NCBI GenBank assembly: GCA_963798705.1 | Contig: CAWCTW010000005.1 | Coordinates: forward strand, 1,674,001-1,738,000 | Reading direction: 5' to 3' | Length of the DNA stretch: 64,000 bases | DNA from: AC-56 sp963798705 | Lineage (GTDB): Bacteria > Actinomycetota > Thermoleophilia > Solirubrobacterales > 70-9 | Translations under genes and position numbers: made by a program | Notes under the pieces: generated by a model | Database searches by the model: none | Seen by the model: only the letters and a program-made list of their open reading frames with translations | What the model was told of the DNA's origin: nothing | In this document: positions 8,758 through 17,471 of the stretch, piece by piece | Layout: every line of letters starts with the position of its first letter | Numbering within the stretch: position 1 is the stretch's first letter

Positions 8758-10962
8758 TCAGCGCTCGCTCGAGGGCGAATCCGCGGGTGCCGACGCCCGG
8801 GCATCCTCACGGTGATGGATCAACCCGGCTGCCTCGGCACAGGCCACCGCCTCCGCGCGCGAGGACACACCCAGCTTCCGGTAGATCGCCCGGGCCTGAG
8901 TCTTGACCGTGTTCGTGGAGATGAACAGCTTCTCGCCGACCTCGCGAAAGGTGAGGTGGGTTGGGAGCAGGTGAAGCAGCCGAAGCTCCGCCTTCGTAAG
9001 CGGCCACTGGCCGCTGAGCTCCGTGATCGCCTCGATCTCGCCCATCGCCTCGGCGAGCCACTCCTCCAAGAGGAGCGAATCAGGGCTCTGCTTCGCCCAG
9101 CGAGTCGCATCCGCGAGGTGGTTGCGAGCCGCAGGGACGTCGTCGAGCATTCCGAGCGCCCGCCCCAGCACGATGCGAGTCTCGGCCTCGTACCAGAAGC
9201 TGAAATCGGTCAGCGCCGCGAGCAGCCGAGCGGCGCGCTTGGCCTGCCGCGTCGCGTCCTCGACCCGGCCGCGCCGAGCGCACGTCAGCGCCGAGACCGC
9301 AAAGACGAGTGCTGACGTCGGGTAATCCTGGAGCCCGAGCCGATTCGCTTCGGTCGCAGCCTGGATCGCGCGCGCCGCGGCTGCCTCGTCATCGCGCTCG
9401 TCGAGGTCGAGGATCGCGAGCTGAGCGAGGGCGAGGGTGTGGATGTTGGGCGCTGCCACGGCCGCTCGCCGGGACGCCTCGTCGAGCATCGCGCGGGCGG
9501 CGGCGCGATCGGTGGTCAGATGATGCGCGACTCCTTGGAGGAGGCAGCAGAGCGAGCGCCATGGGCTGTCCTCCGGCAGTAGCTCGTAGGCGCGCCTTGC
9601 GTCGTCGGCCATCCCGTTCACGTCACCCCTCGCGGAACTGGCAGCCCTGATGAGTGCGGCGCTGACCTCGATCAGGTCCCGGTCGCGCTTCGGCGCGCCG
9701 GCGGCCGCGCGGATCGCCGTGGACGTCCAGCGCTCGGACTGGGCACCGTCGCCCCGGCTGGCGTTGTTCGCCGCTCTTGCCAAGGACAGCTGCGGCGAGG
9801 CCGCGGCCTGGTCATCGGTGAAGCGATCGAGCCAACGGCGCACGGTCGCTTCCCGGCCGCCGCTCTCGTATTCGGCCGTCTTCATCCAGATCAGGGTTCC
9901 CGCGTCGCCGAGGTTCCCGGCCGAGATGGCGTGCGGAATGGCATGGTCGAAGTCGCCCTGCTCGGCATACCAGCGGCTTGCGCGGTCGTGGAACCGCGAT
10001 TTCGTGCGCTCACCGAGCCGGCGCAGCTCGGCCTCCAGCATCTGGCGTAACAGCGAGTGGTAGCGGTACTCCTCGTCGTTGCGGTCCAGCGGGACTACGA
10101 GCAGGTTCGAGCGGGAGAGGCGTCGGAGCGTCTCGGCGGACCCCTCGCGCTCGAGCACGGCGTCGCACAGCGGGCCGTTCAGGCGCTCGAGAATCGACGT
10201 CGCCGTGAGGAACTCGAGGTCCCCGGCGCTCTGGAGGCTCAAGAACTCTTCGCGCAGATAGTCGGCCACGAGCCTGTCGTCGCCGGCGAAACGCTCGATC
10301 GCGCTGGCCGGATCGCTCTCTCCCTCGAGGGCCAGCGTGGCGAGGTACAGGGCCGCGGGCCACCCCTCCGTGCGCTCCACGAGACGTTTGACTGCGCCCG
10401 GTCCCAGGTCAACGCCAGCCGCCTCAAGGAGCTCCGCTGCCTCCGACCGCGTCATCACCAGGTCGTGAGTGTGGATCTCGAGCAATCGCCGCTGCGCCCG
10501 AAGCCCCGCGACGCCGATCGGTGGCTCGCTGTGGGCGCTCAGCGCAAGCTGCACCGACGGCGGTAGTTGCTGCGCGATCGTGCCGAGCGTGCCGAACGAC
10601 GAGGCATCGTCGACCGCGTCCAGGTCGTCGAGGACGAGGACGAAGGGCCGATCCGCCGCGGCCATCGCATCGACGAGGCGCGGGACGACGACGTTCGCGA
10701 GGTTCGGGCGCGGCACGGACAGCGCCGGCAGGACCTCGTCCATCAGGCACAGGTCGCCGAGGACATCGGTGATCGACCCGACCAGATGCGCCGGGTCGTT
10801 GTCCTCATCTGTGAGGTTGAGCCAGGCGAAGAGCCGCTCGTCCGCGGTGTCCCACTGCGAGACGACCGTCGTCTTTCCATACCCCGCAGGGGCGACGATG
10901 AGCGCGACCGGCGCATCCGCGCTCCCCAGCAGGCGCGAGACCAGGCGCTCCCGGGGGACCAG
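8758..10962 (-). CDS. MalT-like LuxR-family transcriptional regulator, start codon unclear
   Basis: Domains in order: a STAND/AAA NTPase with Walker A APAGYGKTT (about 10870-10890) and Walker B-like FVLVLDDLDAV; a region with TEGWPAALYLA and LSRSNLLVVPLDR typical of MalT relatives; TPR-like helical repeats; and a C-terminal LuxR HTH (LTFREVGEKLFISTNTVKTQ, then IYRKLGVSSRAEAV). The family starts its NTPase with LVPRERLVSRLL, which is present, but no in-frame ATG, GTG or TTG occurs between the upstream stop (11154-11152) and 10743. The first ATG, at 10743, would remove the Walker A. I drew the start at the CTG at 10962. Either a rare start, a frameshift or a sequencing error is involved. Confidence 0.75.
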   Translation of the reverse strand: MVPRERLVSRLLGSADAPVALIVAPAGYGKTTVVSQWDTADERLFAWLNLTDEDNDPAHLVGSITDVLGDLCLMDEVLPALSVPRPNLANVVVPRLVDAMAAADRPFVLVLDDLDAVDDASSFGTLGTIAQQLPPSVQLALSAHSEPPIGVAGLRAQRRLLEIHTHDLVMTRSEAAELLEAAGVDLGPGAVKRLVERTEGWPAALYLATLALEGESDPASAIERFAGDDRLVADYLREEFLSLQSAGDLEFLTATSILERLNGPLCDAVLEREGSAETLRRLSRSNLLVVPLDRNDEEYRYHSLLRQMLEAELRRLGERTKSRFHDRASRWYAEQGDFDHAIPHAISAGNLGDAGTLIWMKTAEYESGGREATVRRWLDRFTDDQAAASPQLSLARAANNASRGDGAQSERWTSTAIRAAAGAPKRDRDLIEVSAALIRAASSARGDVNGMADDARRAYELLPEDSPWRSLCCLLQGVAHHLTTDRAAARAMLDEASRRAAVAAPNIHTLALAQLAILDLDERDDEAAAARAIQAATEANRLGLQDYPTSALVFAVSALTCARRGRVEDATRQAKRAARLLAALTDFSFWYEAETRIVLGRALGMLDDVPAARNHLADATRWAKQSPDSLLLEEWLAEAMGEIEAITELSGQWPLTKAELRLLHLLPTHLTFREVGEKLFISTNTVKTQARAIYRKLGVSSRAEAVACAEAAGLIHHREDARASAPADSPSSER

Positions 10963-11163
10963 GACTGACTGGGCGCGGTCACGCGCGTCGGTGGCAACCC
11001 CGGTGCGGCTGACGTTCGAATCGTCCCAGCGACTGTGGCGAGCGGACGATCGGGATAAGCGCTGGGACAGTGGTACCGCTCCTCGTCCTGGGTGCCCTCC
11101 GCGGGCGTCCCGGTTGTTCTTCCGTGTCGCGCGGAGTTCGATGCGAGCTTACTACCCGACCGG

Positions 11164-11457
11164 TCAAAGGCGACGACACTCACGTTCTCCGTGTTCGCCC
11201 TCGTGCTCGGCGATCGACCGCTTCGGAGCGGCGGCTGGTTCTACGCCGGCGCCTTGGGCATCACGCTCGCGATCGGCGTGGTTGCGGCATTCGTGGTTGG
11301 CGATGCCGCGGCCAACGGCTCCTCCACGAAGGCCTGGGTTGCCGTGGTCGACATAGTCGCCGGGGTGCTGGCTCCAGGGTCATGCTCGGACCGTCGCGGC
11401 GGTCATCCTCGTGGCGCTAGTGGCGGTCCTGCCGAGAGACGGCATCGCCGCCTGACC
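11164..11457 (+). pseudogene. broken membrane-protein gene, possibly GAP/Sap-like
   Basis: One frame encodes TTLTFSVFALVLGDRPLRSG, a hydrophobic helix GALGITLAIGVVAAFVVG and WVAVVDIVAGVL. Near 11370 the membrane-protein character switches to another frame that encodes ARTVAAVILVALVAVLPRDG and stops at 11455-11457. The N-terminal third expected for such a transporter is missing. The composition recalls the GAP (sulfolipid-addressing) family, but that assignment is tentative. It lies directly beyond the start region of the LuxR gene, which itself looks damaged. Confidence 0.5.
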
Positions 11458-11490
11458 TAGATGACTGGCGGTTGCTCCCTTCCCGGGGGC

Positions 11491-11682
11491 CTACGTCGGG
11501 CTCGACCCGTCCGGCAGCGAACCGTCGGCAGCCTCGGGCAATGAGGAAGGACTCTGGGCCCGGGCTTGAGCGAGGCCCCGTTGACGCCGGCGCTCGCGAG
11601 CCGCCGCCTGCTGCCGTCGCCGGCCGAGGTAGTAGACGCCCGCGCCCACTGCAGCGGACCGGAGCAGTGGCCGGCGTCTCAT
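11491..11682 (-). CDS. small basic protein with N-terminal hydrophobic segment
   Basis: 63 residues beginning MRRRPLLRSAAVGAGVYYLG, followed by a very basic, Ala/Gln-rich stretch and a polar tail. ATG at 11682 has an AGGTG element six bases upstream and is preferred over the GTG at 11691. Short proteins of this MRRRPLLR type are often encoded beside SHOCT-domain genes in actinobacteria, as here. Probably membrane-associated; function unknown. Confidence 0.6.
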   Translation of the reverse strand: MRRRPLLRSAAVGAGVYYLGRRRQQAAARERRRQRGLAQARAQSPSSLPEAADGSLPDGSSPT

Positions 11683-11781
11683 CAACGGCACCTGGTGTCA
11701 TCCCTTCTTCTAGCCGGCGTCCAGGCGGTCGTATCGACCCGTCCGCACTGAAGCCGCTCCCCGCCGGCGACGGCCTCCTGC

Positions 11782-12054
11782 TCAGGAGGCGAGCAGCTTT
11801 GCTTTCTGGGCCTCGAACTCCTCCTCGGAGAGGACGCCCTTGTCCCTCAATTCGCCGAGCTTCTCGAGTTGGTCGATCGAACTGGACTCGGCAGGGGGTG
11901 CGGGCGCCTGTGGCGCGGCCTCCTCATAGCCGCCCTGAGGGGCCTCCTGCTGGGCCCACCGATTCGCCTGGCGGCGCGAGACGCGATTGCTCACCGCGGT
12001 GGCGGTTCCGGCCACGACGGCCGTCCGCGCGACTCCTCCGATCAATCCTGGCAT
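11782..12054 (-). CDS. SHOCT domain protein
   Basis: 90 residues. The N-terminus has a short hydrophobic GGVARTAVVAGTATAVSNRV segment, a Pro/Ala/Gln-rich linker follows, and the C-terminus is a canonical SHOCT motif (LEKLGELRDKGVLSEEEFEA, then QKAKLL). SHOCT is a short oligomerisation module. A good ribosome binding site (AAAGGAG about 8 bases before ATG 12054) fixes the start. It is next to the DUF6325 gene and probably in one transcript with it. Likely a membrane-associated stress protein of unknown mechanism. Confidence 0.88.
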   Translation of the reverse strand: MPGLIGGVARTAVVAGTATAVSNRVSRRQANRWAQQEAPQGGYEEAAPQAPAPPAESSSIDQLEKLGELRDKGVLSEEEFEAQKAKLLAS

Positions 12055-12073
12055 GGGTCTGACTCCTTTCCGA

Positions 12074-12532
12074 TCAGGACGCCGCCGGCGCGGCGTCAGC
12101 CTCGAGCGCGTCGAGTGCGGCGAGGACGGCTTGGACCGGGATGCGACCGTTGGCCACGAGCTGTCCTCCGGTTCGACGAACGGTGCTCGCGAACGGCGCC
12201 GCCCACCGGTTCTCGTACACGAGCAGCGCACCGATGGTGCCCGCGTCGAGCGCCGTGCCGGCGTCGGCGACGTCCTCGTCTCCGACCAGGCCCGAGGATG
12301 CGCCCTCGAACAGCTTGAGCCCCTCGACCTTCTCGCCGAGGTCATCCAGCCCCACCGCCGTGACCGAGCCGTCCTCGGCTTTTGCCACGAAGGCGAGATC
12401 GAGGACCCGGATGATCCCGCGCTCGACGAGGTCGACGACGATCGTCGCCACTTCCCCGGTGGGCTCTCCAGCGGGCCATTCGATCAAGAGGTAATCGATG
12501 GGGCCCATTTCTTCGAGCTCGTTCGCGCTCAC
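12074..12532 (-). CDS. DUF6325 family protein
   Basis: 152 residues matching the DUF6325 pattern: MGPIDYLLIEWPAGEPTGEV near the start, LVERGIIRVLDLAFVAKAED in the middle, then the GTIGALLVYENRWAAPFAST segment and an Ala-rich C-terminus. GTG at 12532 is preferred because AAGGAG lies five bases upstream; ATG 12508 has no comparable site. It sits directly upstream of the SHOCT gene, a frequent pairing in actinobacterial stress loci. Biochemical role unknown. Confidence 0.85.
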   Translation of the reverse strand: MSANELEEMGPIDYLLIEWPAGEPTGEVATIVVDLVERGIIRVLDLAFVAKAEDGSVTAVGLDDLGEKVEGLKLFEGASSGLVGDEDVADAGTALDAGTIGALLVYENRWAAPFASTVRRTGGQLVANGRIPVQAVLAALDALEADAAPAAS

Positions 12533-12715
12533 ACGCACTCCTTCCTCGAGACTCCGGTTGGTTCGACCGTAAACCGACGGCCTGCTCAGCACATCACCCG
12601 GTTCGTGTGAAGTTCCGCCGGTGCGCCCACGGCTTCCGGGTGCTCGGCCGCCTGCGATCGCTTTTCACCCACATCGGATGACGACACGTACCGGGCACAG
12701 GGGTTTGATTCGCAC

Positions 12716-14095
12716 ATGGCCCGGACCGACCTAATCGACGAAGAGGCCGCCGCGCGGTTCGGCAACCGGTTTGCCCTCGAGAGGGCGCCCGGTGACGAGC
12801 TGCCAACGGACGGGATGCCGGCGGTCGAGGCGATGCGCCTGGTTGGGCTCGAGCTCGAGCTGGACGGCGACCCGATGCGCAACCTCGCCACCTTCGTCAC
12901 GACCTGGATGGAGCCAGAGGCGCAGCGGGTGATCGCTGCGAATTTCCACCGGAACTTCATCGATCACGCCGAGTACCCGCGCACCGCCGAGATCGAGCAG
13001 CGCTGCATCCGCATGCTCGCGAAGCTGTTCAACGCGCCCGGGGAGACGACCGGTGCCCGCACGCAGGGCTCCTCGGAGGCGATCATGCTCGGCGCCCTGT
13101 CGCTGAAATGGAAGTGGCGTGAGCGCCGGAAGGCGGCCGGCGCCTCGACCGAGAAGCCCAACCTCGTCTTCGGCGGCGACGTCCACGTCGTCTGGGAGAA
13201 GTTCTGCCGGTACTTCGACGTCGAGCCGCGAATCGTGCCGCTGCAGACCGACAAGTACACGATCGGACCCGACGACGTGGCACCTCACGTCGACGAGAAC
13301 ACGATCGGCGTCGCGGCGGTGCTCGGGACGACCTTCACGGGGCACGCGGACGACATCGTCGGGATCAACGACATGTTGGTCCGCCTGAAGGAGCACGATG
13401 GCCTGGATGTTCCCCTGCACATCGACGGCGCGAGCGGCGCCTTCGTCTGGCCGTTCCTCTATCCGCACTCCGAATGGGACTTTCGCCTCGAGCAGGTGCG
13501 GTCGATCAACGCCTCAGGTCACAAGTTCGGACTCGTCTACCCCGGCATCGGGTGGCTGATCTTCCGTGAGCCGTCGGATCTGGCGGAGGACTTGGTCTTC
13601 TACGAGAACTACCTGGGCAAGACCGACGCCACGTTCACGCTGAATTTCTCCACCGGCGCAGCGATGGTCCTGGCGCAGTACTACCAGCTGATCCGGCTCG
13701 GCCATCGCGGGTACACATGGGTGATGGAAACGATGCAGAGGAATGCTCGCGCGCTGGCCGAGGGGCTCCGCTCCATGGGCCAGTTCGAGCTCATCGGGGA
13801 GGGCCGGGAGCAGCTTCCGCTGGTCGCGTTCAAGCTCGCGGAGGAGAGGGGCTACGACGAGTTCGACATCGCCTGGCAACTCTCCGCCGAGCGCGGATGG
13901 ATGGTCCCCGCCTACACCATGCCTCCGAACGCCGAGAACGTGAAGCTGATGCGGGCGCTGGTCAAGCAGACGCTCAGCCGTGAGCTCGTCGAGACTCTCG
14001 TGGACGACATCGCCGACGCCTGCAAGACGCTGGAGAAGAAGGGCGGCGCTCACACCATCGAGCGCCAGAGGGTCAAGACCGGCACCGGCTACTGA
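12716..14095 (+). CDS. gadB: glutamate decarboxylase
   Basis: 459 residues, full length for GadB (about 466 in E. coli). It is a PLP-dependent group II decarboxylase converting glutamate to GABA plus CO2 while consuming a proton. Visible hallmarks are NFIDHAEYPRTAEIEQRCI, TQGSSEAIMLGALSLKWKW, the PLP-ring-facing HIDGASGAFVWPF, and the Schiff-base lysine in INASGHKFGLVYPGIGW (Lys270). The C-terminus ends in HTIERQRVKTGTGY; an E. coli-like HKHTDS tail is absent. There is no adjacent GABA antiporter, so a GadB/GadC acid-resistance pair is not shown here. The SHOCT and DUF6325 neighbours suggest a stress context. Confidence 0.95.
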   Translation: MARTDLIDEEAAARFGNRFALERAPGDELPTDGMPAVEAMRLVGLELELDGDPMRNLATFVTTWMEPEAQRVIAANFHRNFIDHAEYPRTAEIEQRCIRMLAKLFNAPGETTGARTQGSSEAIMLGALSLKWKWRERRKAAGASTEKPNLVFGGDVHVVWEKFCRYFDVEPRIVPLQTDKYTIGPDDVAPHVDENTIGVAAVLGTTFTGHADDIVGINDMLVRLKEHDGLDVPLHIDGASGAFVWPFLYPHSEWDFRLEQVRSINASGHKFGLVYPGIGWLIFREPSDLAEDLVFYENYLGKTDATFTLNFSTGAAMVLAQYYQLIRLGHRGYTWVMETMQRNARALAEGLRSMGQFELIGEGREQLPLVAFKLAEERGYDEFDIAWQLSAERGWMVPAYTMPPNAENVKLMRALVKQTLSRELVETLVDDIADACKTLEKKGGAHTIERQRVKTGTGY

Positions 14096-14507
14096 CGCCG
14101 GGCGTCAGCCCTTCGATTGCGGCTCGGCTCGGGTCAACAACTCAGTCGCTCCGCACAGGATGCGAAGACCGCCGATCACGGTGGCACCCCAGATTCCCGC
14201 GCGTCGACCGAGGGGAGGCTTCCCGGCGCCCTCGACCGCTCCGTGACCGCGCGGGCAAATCCTTGGCTCGGTTGCACGTCCGGGTCGCGATCCCGCGACA
14301 CCGTTCCGTGACGCCCCCGGCGGTCTTTCGCCACAACGTCGGGCCACAAGTGCGGATTTCGCCGCCACGATCGCCCCATGTCCTGCGATGGATGGAAAAC
14401 GGCCCCGATCGGGCCGGAATCCGACAGTCGTGCTTGATCAAGGGCTTGCCCTGGCCGCGACGTCGCCCGAGAGTCCTCGAGTCCCAGGGGCCCTCGGGAC
14501 GGGCGAG
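14096..14507. other. 412-bp stretch without a recognised gene
   Basis: No frame shows a recognisable domain or a convincing start. A minus-strand open frame at 14105-14368 ends in RRAGIWGATVIGGLRILCG, which could be a membrane-segment remnant, but its upstream part is low-complexity Arg/Gly/Pro. I see no hairpin terminator or RNA gene. Confidence 0.5.
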
Positions 14508-15182
14508 TCACCCGGAGTCCAGGGTGATCGTGTCGTCTTTGAGATTGAGCGTCCCGGTGATCCCGGTCTCGGCTTCGAACTCGATCTTGCCGCGCCCCCC
14601 CACCGGGTGTCCAGCTCGCCTGCCGGCTGGGCCCCCGGTGATTCGCACCACACCGGCTCCTGGGACATCGACCACGTCGAGATTCTGCGCGAACGGCCGC
14701 TCGCGTTCGCGAAAGACTATGAGTCTCCCCGTGGTCCCGGAGGAGTCGCCGCCCGCCAGGCCCGCTTCGACGAGGACCAGCCCACGGTGATCCCCTGCTC
14801 GCCAGCCGTTCGCGATGGGCTGCATGACCTCGGCGGGGGCGATGGGATCGGGATCGGGCACCAGCCTGGCGGGCTCGATCCGGGGCAGCAAGCTGTACCC
14901 GCCGCGGGGCCTCGTCGCGTGACTTTGCCGCGGCGCCGGTAGCGTGACGGCGCGATGGTGTTGCGGTGCAGGCCCCATCGCCGCTGGACGCTGCCGGATT
15001 GTGGGTGGCTTGGGCGGCCGCGACCGACTCGACAAATGAGCGGCCGTCTGCCACTGGCCGCGCGGATCGTCGTCGGACGCTCGGGCGAGGAGCCAGGCTG
15101 CCAGGGTGCCAACCGCGAGCGCCAGTAACACGGCGGCGATCAGCGGCCGCGGCCTCGCCCACCGGCGGTCCGGGCGACTCAC
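14508..15182 (-). CDS. membrane-anchored or secreted protein of unknown function
   Basis: 224 residues. Basic N-terminus, then one hydrophobic helix (LIAAVLLALAVGTLAAWLLA, about residues 14-33), a Pro/Arg/His-rich linker, and a compact outer domain beginning PIANGWRAGDHRGLVLVEAG. That domain contains GTTGRLIVFRERERPFAQNL and a closing beta-rich part (GKIEFEAETGITGTLNLKDD). I recognise no family. It lies 24 bp beyond the stop of the larger secreted protein and may be co-transcribed with it. Confidence 0.65.
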   Translation of the reverse strand: MSRPDRRWARPRPLIAAVLLALAVGTLAAWLLARASDDDPRGQWQTAAHLSSRSRPPKPPTIRQRPAAMGPAPQHHRAVTLPAPRQSHATRPRGGYSLLPRIEPARLVPDPDPIAPAEVMQPIANGWRAGDHRGLVLVEAGLAGGDSSGTTGRLIVFRERERPFAQNLDVVDVPGAGVVRITGGPAGRRAGHPVGGRGKIEFEAETGITGTLNLKDDTITLDSG

Positions 15183-15206
15183 GTTGCCACCAGCCCGGCC
15201 AGCACC

Positions 15207-17072
15207 TCAGCAGGAGAACTGGTCGGGGTTGTAGTAGACGAGCTCCCTACCGACGGAGCCGACCGGGTTCGCATTCCACAGCGCGCTCCAACTCCCAGAC
15301 GGCGAAAGGTCGGCCCCGCACGCCGTCGGCTCCGAGGTTGCACCCGCGAACGCGTAGCACTTCGAGGTCCACTCACGGGAGCACTTTCGGGCGCCGGCGT
15401 GGTGGCGATCCCATCGCCTGCGGACCCTCGCCCACTGCTCGGCCTGGTAGTCGTAGTAGACCTCCGGAAGCGCCACGGCCTTGCGCCTCTGCGAGACCTT
15501 GCCGAGGACCTTCAGCCTCCAAGCTCCGCAGCCGGGACTCCGACCGGCATACGGCGGGCAGTGGCCCGCGGTGCCGAAGTCGTAGTAGGTGAGGGGACCG
15601 CTGTCGGCCCCGCGCGCCAGGGCCTTGGCCACCTCTGCCCCCGCCCGCGTGGGGTCCCATCCCGGCTCGAGGTCACCGGCGACGGCGGTGTCGTCTCGCC
15701 GGTTCACGCTGAGCCGCAGCTCTCTGGCAGTCTGCAGCTGGGCCGCGCCTGTCGCTTCGGCGAGCCGCGGAGACATCGGACCACCCTCGTCACCGGTGAA
15801 GGAGAGCTTGTAGTTGCCGACCCCGTATGCGATCGTCGCGCGCCTGGCCTTCCTGTGGCATGCGTTCTGTCTGTAGCTGGTCGCCGCCCCCCTCAACGCG
15901 GCAAGGATGTCGACGTTCGAGTAGAACGGCCGGCGCCCGGCTCCGAATTCCCCGGCCTCCACGTGTGCTCGGCCGAAGTTGAGGAGCATCAGCCTTCGCC
16001 CGCGCGGCTGGCTCTGAGCGAAGGCGCATGCCACGTTCGCCGCCTCGGTGGATAGATCGTCGGCTATCGCGATCAGGGGATAGGCGTTTACCGGTTGGGG
16101 AGCCTCAGGCACTTGGGAAGCACTGCCAAGGGTGGAGACGGTGAGAACGAGCGCCTCGACGTCGGGTGGCGTGGCGATCGTGAGGGTTTGGGCGCCGCCA
16201 TTCCGGAGCCGCACGGTTGAGGGTTTCCCCTTCGCATCGACGGCGTACGGTGGGCTCACGACCGCCAGCACGCGGCGTCCGGTCTCACGCGCGGCTCGCG
16301 CGAGCTCGTAGCGGTCCCTGGCGAGCTGGCCTGCGGCGTCCGTCATCGAGTTAGACCACCCGACGGGGGCAGGTTCCTTGGGCGTTTTCTGACTCACGGG
16401 GGCCGCATGCGACGAATCGACAATTGCGGCGCCGCCGTTGTCGAGCGCCCGCAGTCTGGAGCCAGAAGGCAGCCCTACTTTCCAGCTGAAGGTCATTGGG
16501 GCGTTGGCGCCGCGCAGGCTCTCCACGAGGGCGAAGCCGCTCGCGGTGGGGCGGATGATCGTGTCCGTATCCGGTGCGGAGTTCGCGTGCAGCGCCGCAT
16601 CACCGTTCACGATCGTCGCCCGGGTCTCGGCCGAGGTCGTTTGCGTCGGAGCCATGCACAGGACACCGTCGAGTTCAAAGCCTCCCGCCGGCCCTCGGGC
16701 CAGCGAGCCGGTCGCGAGCGAACCCGTGACGGCGAGCGCATCTGCGCCTTCCGACTCTCTCACCGAGGGATCCACCGCTGTCCACGCCCGGCGGTCGAAT
16801 GTTCGCTTCGCCGGAGCGATTGCCGCCGCCGGAGCGGCATTGCGCGCCTCGCTCGGCGTGAAGCGGTCGACCGGATCCTCGCGAGCCGGCGACGCGACCG
16901 GGCACAGCGGCGAGATGGTGGGTTGAGCGGCTGTGGCACTCGTGCCGTCAAGCATCGTCACGATCGCCAGGACGAGGCCAGCGGCGACAACGAAACCGGG
17001 GACGACTTGCTGCAGGGTGATCCGGACTCGACTTCCTCGGGCCGGTCCTCTCTCCGCTCGTTCAGTTCTCAT
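15207..17072 (-). CDS. large secreted protein with Cys-rich C-terminus, unknown function
   Basis: 621 residues from ATG 17072. Residues about 17-50 form a signal peptide or anchor (QQVVPGFVVAAGLVLAIVTM, then TSATAAQP). The middle looks like a beta-rich sandwich. The C-terminal third carries RRATIAYGVGNYKLSF, AVAGDLEPGWD and PLTYYDFGTAGHCPPY. The D-x-E-P-x-W-D and Y-D-F-G-x-A patterns recall a (beta/alpha)8 glycosidase-like domain of the DUF1906/GH25 type, but I cannot confirm this. At least nine cysteines cluster in the last 120 residues, suggesting disulfides outside the cell. Upstream of it is tRNA-Phe. Confidence 0.7.
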   Translation of the reverse strand: MRTERAERGPARGSRVRITLQQVVPGFVVAAGLVLAIVTMLDGTSATAAQPTISPLCPVASPAREDPVDRFTPSEARNAAPAAAIAPAKRTFDRRAWTAVDPSVRESEGADALAVTGSLATGSLARGPAGGFELDGVLCMAPTQTTSAETRATIVNGDAALHANSAPDTDTIIRPTASGFALVESLRGANAPMTFSWKVGLPSGSRLRALDNGGAAIVDSSHAAPVSQKTPKEPAPVGWSNSMTDAAGQLARDRYELARAARETGRRVLAVVSPPYAVDAKGKPSTVRLRNGGAQTLTIATPPDVEALVLTVSTLGSASQVPEAPQPVNAYPLIAIADDLSTEAANVACAFAQSQPRGRRLMLLNFGRAHVEAGEFGAGRRPFYSNVDILAALRGAATSYRQNACHRKARRATIAYGVGNYKLSFTGDEGGPMSPRLAEATGAAQLQTARELRLSVNRRDDTAVAGDLEPGWDPTRAGAEVAKALARGADSGPLTYYDFGTAGHCPPYAGRSPGCGAWRLKVLGKVSQRRKAVALPEVYYDYQAEQWARVRRRWDRHHAGARKCSREWTSKCYAFAGATSEPTACGADLSPSGSWSALWNANPVGSVGRELVYYNPDQFSC

Positions 17073-17211
17073 ATGACCCGGGCCCAGTTTCCGCGATCGA
17101 ATCCCGAGGACGCAACCGCGCCTGCTGGAACGTGGACGAGCCCGCCTTCCAACTTCAAGCCACTCTCTCGGTGAGCCTAACCCCTGACCGCGAGATGAAG
17201 CCGTTCGCCGT

Positions 17212-17226
17212 GCAGAATCGAACTGC
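17212..17226. repeat. 15-bp duplicate of the tRNA-Phe T-arm
   Basis: GCAGAATCGAACTGC occurs here and again at 17292-17306, where it forms the T stem-loop of tRNA-Phe. The copy lies about 57 bp past the tRNA 3' end. Such duplications can be scars of tRNA-targeted integration, but no integrase is nearby and chance or local duplication is possible. Confidence 0.4.
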
Positions 17227-17282
17227 GAGGCGAGCCCCGGAGGGCGAGCCGCGGGAGGCAGTCGTTCTGAGCCGAGCCGGGA

Positions 17283-17355
17283 TGGCGAGGGGCAGAATCG
17301 AACTGCCGACACCACGATTTTCAGTCGTGTGCTCTACCAACTGAGCTACCTCGCC
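17283..17355 (-). tRNA. tRNA-Phe (GAA)
   Basis: 73-nt cloverleaf on the minus strand. Acceptor GGCGAGG pairs with CCTCGCC plus discriminator A; the D-arm is GCTC/GAGC, the anticodon stem CACGA/TCGTG has loop CTGAAAA (anticodon GAA), and the T-arm is GGCAG/CTGCC with loop TTCGATT. The 3' CCA is not encoded. Confidence 0.97.
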
Positions 17356-17471
17356 GGGCGCCTAAGGCTAGATGAATCGGCGCCGATCAAAGGTCCTTCC
17401 GGTAGCCCACCATCGGTAGGTGGAGCGTTGCTCCACTGCGACGGCTCCACGTATGCGTGACAGGGCCGTGC

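Noticed and set aside
14105..14368. Open minus-strand frame with a hydrophobic end
   Set aside because: The N-terminal part is Arg/Gly/Pro noise and no family is recognised, so it is reported only as unexplained sequence.
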